Below are positions 56,001 to 64,000 of a DNA stretch of 64,000 nt, one piece after another. The position numbers and the translations under genes were made by a program. The stretch's first letter is position 1. Each line of letters starts with the position of its first letter. Source of the stretch: Protula sp. h YS-2021 (Eukaryota; Annelida; Polychaeta; Sabellida; Serpulidae); the NCBI GenBank assembly GCA_949752745.1, contig OX457034.1:2514646-2578645 (forward strand), in the 5' to 3' direction. The notes under the pieces are model-generated. The model did no database searches. It saw only the letters and a list, made by a program, of their open reading frames with translations, and was not told where the DNA came from.

Positions 56001-59000
56001 CACGAGTTCACTCACCAAAGAGGAGCACATATTGTCAAACTACTTCACACCACAAAGAGGGGCACATATTGTCACACGAGTTCACTCACCAAAGAGGAGC
56101 ACATATTGTCAAACTACTTCACACCACAAAGATTGGCACATATTGTCACACGAGTTCACACCAAAAAGAGGGGCACGCATTGTCACACGAGTTCACACTA
56201 CACAGTGGCACATATTGTCACACGAGTTCAAACACCAAAGAGGGGCACATATTGTCACACGAGTTCACACACCAAAGAGGGCACATATTGTCAGACGAGT
56301 TTACACTACCCCGTGGCACATATTGTCACACGAGTTCAAACATCAAAGAGGAGCACATATTGTCACACGAGTTCACACCAAAAAGACGGGCAAATATTGT
56401 CACAAGAGTTCACACGACAAAGATTGGCTCATATCGTGACATGAGTTCACACACCAAAGATTGTCACATATTGTCATACGAGTACACACATCAAAGAGGG
56501 TTACATATTTTCACACTTGTTCACACCACAAAGAGGGGCACATATTGTCACACGAGTTCACAAACCAAAGAAGGGAATAAATTATCACACGACTTCACAC
56601 ACCAAAGAGGGGCACATATTGTCACACGAGTTCACACACCAAAGAGGGGCACGTATTGTCACACTAGTTCACACATAAAAGAGGGGCAGATATTGTCAAG
56701 CGAGTTCACACACCAAGGAGCAGCACATGTTGTCAAACGAGCTCACACACCAAAGAGTTGGGCATATTGTCAAACTAGTTCAAACCACAAAGAGGGGCAC
56801 ATATTGTCACACGAGTTCACACACCAAAGAGGTGCACATATTGTCGAACGAGTTCAAACACCAAAGACGTGCACATACTGTCACAGGAGTTCACACACCA
56901 AAGAGGGGCACACATTGTCAAGCGAGTTCACACACCAAAGAGGAGGATATTTTGTCAAACGAGTTCACACAATGAAGAGGAGCACATATTGTCACACGAG
57001 TTTACACACCAAAGAGGGGCAGATATTGTCACACGAGTTCACTTTACACAGTGGCACATATTGTCACACGAGTTCAAACACCAAAGAGGGGCAGATATTG
57101 TCAGATGAGTTCACTTTACACAGTGGCACATATTGTCACAAGAGCCCACACCACAAAGATGGGCAGCTTCTGGCAAACGAGTTCACATCACAAAGAGGGG
57201 CACATATTGTCACTAGAGTTCACGCATCGAAGAGGGGCACACATTATCACACGAATTCACACACCAAACACGTGCACATTTTGCCACACGATTTCACATC
57301 ACAAAGAGGAGCACATACTGTCACACGAGTTCACACACCAAAGAGGGGCACATATTGTAACTAGAGTTCACGCATCGAAGAGGGGCACACATTATCACAC
57401 GAATTCACATTAACACGTGCACATTTTACCACACGATTTCACATCACAAAGAGAAGCACATATTGTCACACGTGTTCACATCACCGAGTGGCCACATATT
57501 GTCACACGATTTCACACCACAGAGTGGCCACATATTGTCACACGATTTCACATCAGAAAGAAGGGCACATATTGTCACACTACTTCACACCACAAAGAGG
57601 GGAACATATTGTCACACGAGTTCACACACCAAGGAGGGGAACATAATGTTACAGGAGTTCACACCACGAAGGGGGCACATATTTTCACACGAGTTCACAC
57701 CACAGAGTGGCACATATCGTGACATGAGTTCACACACCAAAGATTGGCACATATTGTCACACGAGTTCACACCAAAAGGAGGGGCACGTATTGTCACACG
57801 AGTTCACACACCAAAGAGGGGCACATATTGTCACACGAGTTTACACCACACAGTGGCACATATTGTTACACGAGTTCAAACACCAAAGAGGGGCACATAT
57901 TGTCACACGAGTTCACACCAAAAAGACGGGCAAATATTGTCACAAGAGTTCACACCACAAAGATTGGCACATTTTGTCACACGAGTTTACATCACAAACA
58001 GGGACACATATTGTCACACGTGTTCACACACCGAGGAGTGGCACATATTGTCACACTAGTTCACACCACAAAGAGGGGCACATATTGTCACACGATTTCA
58101 AACATCAAAGAGGCTCATTTATTGTCACAAGAGCTCACACCACAAAGATGGTCAGATTTTGGCATACGAGTTCACATCACAAAGAGGGGTACATATTGTC
58201 ACTAGAGTGCACGGATTAAAGAGGGGCGCACATTATCACACGAATTCACACACTCACCAGGGGCACATTTTGTCTCACGATTTCACATCACAAAGAGGGG
58301 CAAATAGTGTCACACGAGTTCACTTAATAAAGAGGGGCACATATTGTCACGCGAGTTCACACCACAGAGTGGCCACATATTGTCACACTACTTCACATCA
58401 CAAAGAGGGGCACATATTGCCACACGAGCTCAAACAACAAAGAGGGTCACATACTGTCACACGTGTTCACACACCGAAGAGGTACACATATTGTCACATG
58501 AGTTTACACAGCAAAGAGGGGAATATATTGTCGCACGAGTTAAAACACCAAAGATTAGCACATAATGTGAAACGAGTTCACACACCAAAGAGGGGCACAT
58601 ATTGTCAAACGAGTTCACACACCAAAGACGGGCACATACTGTCACACGAGTTCACACACCAAAGAGGGGGACATATTGTCATACGAGTTCACACCAGAAA
58701 GAGGGGCACATATTTTCACACTAGCTTACACCACAAAGATTATCACATATTTTCACACGAGTTCACAACCCAAAGAGGGGAACAAATTATCACACGGGTT
58801 TAAACACTAAAGAGGGGCACATATTTCACACGAGTTCACACCATGAAGATGGGAACATATTGTCACACGAAGAGGGGCACTTATTGTCACATGAGTTCAC
58901 ACACCAAAGCGTAGCAAATATTATCACACGAGCTCAGAAAATTAAGAGGGGAACATATTTTCACACGAGTTCACAAATTAAAGAGGGGCACATATTGTCA

Positions 59001-59180
59001 TAAGAGTTCACACACTAAAGAGGGGCACATATTGTTACACGAGTTCACACAACAGAGTGGCACATACTGTCACACAATTTCACATCAGAAAGAGGGGAAC
59101 ATATTGTCACACGAGTTCACTCACCAAAGAGGAGCACATATTGTCAAACTACTTCACACCACAAAGAGGGGCACATATTG
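53021..59180 (+). repeat. 3.11-kb tandem higher-order duplication in the minisatellite
   Basis: 53021 to about 56130 is repeated at 56131 to about 59180 with an offset of 3110 (84 units of 37 plus 2). All variant units recur in the same order. The offset changes to 3109 at about 58823 because one base is missing from CACATATTGTCAC. Divergence elsewhere appears minimal, so the duplication is recent. Confidence 0.85.
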
Positions 59181-59940
59181 CCACACGAGTTCACACACCA
59201 AAGAGAGGCATATATTGCCACAGGAGTTCACACACCAAAGAGGGGCACATATTGTCACACGTGTTCACACACCGAAGAGGTGCACATATTGTCATAAGAG
59301 TTCACACCACAGAGAGGCACACACTGTCACACGATTTCACATCAGAAATACGGGCACATATTGGCACACGAGTTCGCACACAAAAGGGGCTCACATATTA
59401 TCACACTACTTCTCACCACAAAGAGGGGCACATATTGTCACACGAGTTCACACCACAAAGAGGGGCACATATTGTCACACTAGTTCACACACGAAAGAGG
59501 GACACCCATTGTCACACGAGTTCACAAGTCAAAGAGAGGAACATATTTTCACATGACTTCACACAACAAAGAGGTTCACATATTGTCAAACTAGTTGGCA
59601 CACTAAAGAGGGGCAGATATTGTCACACGAGTTCAAAAGCCAAAGAGGTGAACATATTGTCACACGAGTTCACAAACCAAAGATGTGAACATACTGTCAC
59701 ACAAGTTCACACACCAAAGAGGGACACATATTGTCACACGAGTGTAATACATATTGTCACTCGAGTGTACACATCAAAGAGGGGAACATATTGTCACACG
59801 AGTTCACACACCAAAGAGGGGCACATATTGTCACACCAGATCACATACCAAAGAGGGGCACATATTGTCACACGAGTTCACACACCAAAGAGGGGCACAT
59901 ATTGCCACATGAGTTCACACACCAAAGAGGGGCACATATT

Positions 59941-62900
59941 GTCACACGAGTGTAATACATCAAAGAAGGGAACATATTGTCAAACGAGTTCACACACCAT
60001 AGACGGGCACATGATGTCGCACGAGTTCACACACCAAAGAGGGGCACATATTGTCAAGCGAATTCACACACCAAAGATGGGCACATATTGTCGCACGAGT
60101 TCACACACCAAAGAGGGGCACATATTGTCAAGCGAGTTCACACACCAAAGAGGGGCACATATTGTCATACGAGTTCACACACCAAAAGAGAGGCACATAT
60201 TGTCACACGAGTTCACGCATCAAAGAGGGGCACATATTATCACACGAGTTCACATCAGAAAGAGGGGCACATATTTTCAAACTAGCTTACACCACAAAGA
60301 GGGTCACATATTGTAACACGAGCTCAGTAACCTAAGAGGGGACCATATTGTCACACGAGTTCACAAGCCAACGAGGGGAACAAATTATCATACGAGTTTA
60401 CACACAAAAGAGGGCCACATATTGTCATAAGAGTTCACACAATAAAGAGGCGAACATATTGTCACACGAGAGCACACTACAGAGTGGCACATAGTGTCAA
60501 AGGATTTCACATCAGAAAGAGGGGCATTTATTGGTACAAGAGTTCGCCCACTAAAGAGGGGCACATATTGTCACATTAGTTCACACACCAAAGAGGGACA
60601 CATATTGTCACACGAGTTCACAAACCAAAGAGAGGAACATATTTTCACACGACTTCACACAACAAAGAAGGGCACATATTGTCACACGAGTTTACACAAC
60701 AAAGAGGGGCACATGTTGTCACACGAGTTCACACACCAAAGAGGTGCACATATTGTCACACGAGTTCACACACTAAAGAGGGGTAAATATTGTCACATGA
60801 GATCACACACAAAGACGTGCACATATTGTCACACGAGTTCACACCAAAGCGTGGTAAATATTGTCACACGAGCTCACAAACCAAACGGGGCACATATTGT
60901 CACACGAGATCACACACCAAAGACGTGCACATATTGTCACACGAGTTCACACACCAAAGAAGGGCACATATTTGTCACACGAGTCCACACACTAAAGAGG
61001 GGCACATATTGTCACTTGAATTCACATAAAAAAGAGGGGCACATATTGGCACACGAGTTCACGAACCAAAGAAGTGAACATATTGTTGCACGAGTTCACA
61101 CACCTAAGAGTCGTACATATTGTCACACGAGTTCACACTCCAAAGAGGAGCACATATTGTCACACGAGTTCACGCACCAATAAGGGGCACATATTGTCAC
61201 ACGAGTTCACACAAAAAAGAGGGGCACATATGTCACACGAGTTGACACACCAAAGAGGGGCATATAGTGTTACACGAGTTGACAAACCAAAGGTGAACAT
61301 ATTGTCACACGAGTTCACACCAAAAAGAGGGGCACATATTGTCACACGAGTGTAATACATCAAAGAAGGGAACATATTGTCAAACGAGTTCACACACCAT
61401 AGACGGGCACATGATGTCGCACGAGTTCACACACCAAAGAGGGGCACATATTGTCAAGCGAATTCACACACCAAAGATGGGCACATATTGTCGCACGAGT
61501 TCACACACCAAAGAGGGGCACATATTGTCAAGCGAGTTCACACACCAAAGAGGGGCACATATTGTCATACGAGTTCACACACCAAAAGAGAGGCACATAT
61601 TGTCACACGAGTTCACGCATCAAAGAGGGGCACATATTATCACACGAGTTCACATCAGAAAGAGGGGCACATATTTTCAAACTAGCTTACACCACAAAGA
61701 GGGTCACATATTGTAACACGAGCTCAGTAACCTAAGAGGGGACCATATTGTCACACGAGTTCACAAGCCAACGAGGGGAACAAATTATCATACGAGTTTA
61801 CACACAAAAGAGGGCCACATATTGTCATAAGAGTTCACACAATAAAGAGGCGAACATATTGTCACACGAGAGCACACTACAGAGTGGCACATAGTGTCAA
61901 AGGATTTCACATCAGAAAGAGGGGCATTTATTGGTACAAGAGTTCGCCCACTAAAGAGGGGCACATATTGTCACATTAGTTCACACACCAAAGAGGGACA
62001 CATATTGTCACACGAGTTCACAAACCAAAGAGAGGAACATATTTTCACACGACTTCACACAACAAAGAAGGGCACATATTGTCACACGAGTTTACACAAC
62101 AAAGAGGGGCACATGTTGTCACACGAGTTCACACACCAAAGAGGTGCACATATTGTCACACGAGTTCACACACTAAAGAGGGGTAAATATTGTCACATGA
62201 GATCACACACAAAGACGTGCACATATTGTCACACGAGTTCACACCAAAGCGTGGTAAATATTGTCACACGAGCTCACAAACCAAACGGGGCACATATTGT
62301 CACACGAGATCACACACCAAAGACGTGCACATATTGTCACACGAGTTCACACACCAAAGAAGGGCACATATTTGTCACACGAGTCCACACACTAAAGAGG
62401 GGCACATATTGTCACTTGAATTCACATAAAAAAGAGGGGCACATATTGGCACACGAGTTCACGAACCAAAGAAGTGAACATATTGTTGCACGAGTTCACA
62501 CACCTAAGAGTCGTACATATTGTCACACGAGTTCACACTCCAAAGAGGAGCACATATTGTCACACGAGTTCACGCACCAATAAGGGGCACATATTGTCAC
62601 ACGAGTTCACACAAAAAAGAGGGGCACATATGTCACACGAGTTGACACACCAAAGAGGGGCATATAGTGTTACACGAGTTGACAAACCAAAGGTGAACAT
62701 ATTGTCACACGAGTTCACACCAAAAAGAGGGGCAAATATTGTCACACGAGTTCACGCACAAAAGAGGGGCACATATTGTCACACGTGTTAACACACAAAA
62801 GAGGGGCACATATTGTCATACAAGTTCACACACCAAGGAGGGTAACATATTGTCACACGAGTTCACACACCAAAGACGGGCACATACTGTCGCACGAGTT

Positions 62901-64000
62901 CACACACCAAAGAGGGGCACATATTGTCAAGCGAATTCACACACCAAAGATGGGCACATATTGTCGCACGAGTTCACACACCAAAGAGGGGCACATATTG
63001 TCAAGCGAGTTCACACACCAAAGAGGGGCACATATTGTCATACGAGTTCACACACCAAAAGAGAGGCACATATTGTCACACGAGTTCACGCATCAAAGAG
63101 GGGCACATATTATCACACGAGTTCACATCAGAAAGAGGGGCACATATTTTCACACTAGCTTACACCACAAAGAGGGTCACATATTGTAACACGAGCTCAG
63201 TAACCTAAGAGGGGACCATATTGTCACACGAGTTCACAAGCCAAAGAGGGGAACAAATTATCATACGAGTTTACACACAAAAGAGGGCCACATATTGTCA
63301 TAAGAGTTCACACAATAAAGAGGCGAACATATTGTCACACGAGAGCACACTACAGAGTGGCACATAGTGTCAAAGGATTTCACATCAGAAAGAGGGGCAT
63401 TTATTGGTACAAGAGTTCGCCCACTAAAGAGGGGCACATATTGTCACATTAGTTCACACACCAAAGAGGGACACATATTGTCACACGAGTTCACAAACCA
63501 AAGAGAGGAACATATTTTCACACGACTTCACACAACAAAGAAGGGCACATATTGTCACACGAGTTTACACAACAAAGAGGGGCACATGTTGTCACACGAG
63601 TTCACACACCAAAGAGGTGCACATATTGTCACACGAGTTCACACACTAAAGAGGGGTAAATATTGTCTCATGAGATCACACACAAAGACGTGCACATATT
63701 TTCACACGAGTTCACACCAAAGCGTGGTAAATATTGTCACACGAGCTCACAAACCAAACGGGGCACATATTGTCACACGAGATCACACACCAAAGACGTG
63801 CACATATTGTCACACGAGTTCACACACCAAAGAAGGGCACATATTTGTCACACGAGTCCACACACTAAAGAGGGGCACATATTGTCACTTGAATTCACAT
63901 AAAAAAGAGGGGCACATATTGGCACACGAGTTCACGAACCAAAGAAGTGAACATATTGTTGCACGAGTTCACACACCTAAGAGTCGTACATATTGTCACA
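59941..64000 (+). repeat. ~1.4-kb higher-order repeat, about three copies
   Basis: 59941-61340 recurs at 61341-62740 (offset 1400). 61397 onward recurs from about 62870 to the window end (offset 1473), with ~130 bp of other units between. Distinctive variants such as GTGTAATACATCAAAG and TCACATGAGATCACACAC recur in register. The third copy runs off the edge. Confidence 0.85.

Larger units (their letters stand above)
51791..64000 (+). repeat. 37-bp minisatellite, main array (continues beyond the window)
   Basis: About 12.2 kb of head-to-tail units with core GCACATATTGTCACACGAG plus TTCACACACCAAAGAGGG, period 37, many single-base variants and occasional short units. At this period the arithmetic gives about 330 units. 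Because 37 is not a multiple of 3, each frame cycles through the same 37-residue pattern (HILSHEFTHQRGAHI...). The consensus has no stop codon on the plus strand, which explains the many long open frames (up to 431 codons). No signal, start context or domain supports coding. Confidence 0.92.

Noticed and set aside
53013..60316. His/Thr-rich open frames of 413-431 codons as genes
   Set aside because: They are explained by a stop-free 37-bp consensus read in cycling frames. Overlapping frames are equally open and no unique N or C terminus exists.
48990..64000. CRISPR array
   Set aside because: The units are contiguous, without unique spacers, and the context is eukaryotic repeat DNA.

Overview
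The window looks like repeat-rich, gene-poor DNA from a metazoan, most likely a marine invertebrate. A cnidarian-like or mollusc-like source fits the mix of elements, but I cannot name the species. The mix is Polinton/Maverick (adintovirus-like) DNA, two BEL/Pao LTR retrotransposons, a Ngaro/PAT-type tyrosine-recombinase retrotransposon, two LINE types, a DNA-transposon transposase and large tandem-repeat arrays. I see no convincing single-copy host gene, no rRNA or tRNA, no CRISPR array and no bacterial signal. Almost every coding region belongs to a mobile element and most are broken.

Layout. 1-10.4 kb holds the right part of a Polinton. A broken capsid gene and an intact adenain-like protease lie on +. 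Four small compact genes lie on -: a PC4-like ssDNA-binding protein and three mutually similar proteins. A long protein-primed-type DNA polymerase B gene also lies on -; it carries one nonsense codon and a 1.9 kb LINE insertion between palm motifs A and B. Its upstream region has tandem repeats, TATA boxes, G-run hairpins and a CRE/ETS-like cluster. 10.46-14.93 kb holds two broken integrase-ATPase-PX-like modules, head to head as an inverted duplication, followed by PC4 and PolB remnants of another Polinton copy.

14.93-39.17 kb is a complex satellite with units of about 0.9-1.4 kb. Each unit contains a 12-bp minisatellite and a CA tract. It is interrupted by BEL/Pao element 1 (15768-24484, with two LTRs and a 5-bp target duplication), by a composite insert at 30.87-36.47 kb (tnp2-like transposase, 51-bp tandem repeat, GCCAAC-rich repeat, deleted BEL/Pao element 2 with its 3' LTR), and by a terminal-repeat remnant of the Ngaro-type element. 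39.2-48 kb holds a near-complete but frame-broken Ngaro/PAT-type retrotransposon on - (41.27-46.07 kb) within AT-rich repeats. A duplicated hairpin with (TA)n in its loop follows.

48.09-64 kb is a 37-bp minisatellite. It begins with inverted units around a ~0.74 kb non-repetitive segment, is interrupted by a CR1/L2-like LINE, and shows higher-order organisation: a near-identical 3.11 kb tandem duplication and a ~1.4 kb block present about three times. The array runs off the right edge.

How the parts relate: the Polinton genes form a self-replication and virion module (integrase, packaging ATPase, PX-like, capsid, protease on one strand; PolB and ssDNA-binding-type proteins on the other). The retroelements are independent parasites nested in satellite or Polinton DNA, so relative insertion order can be read from the nesting.
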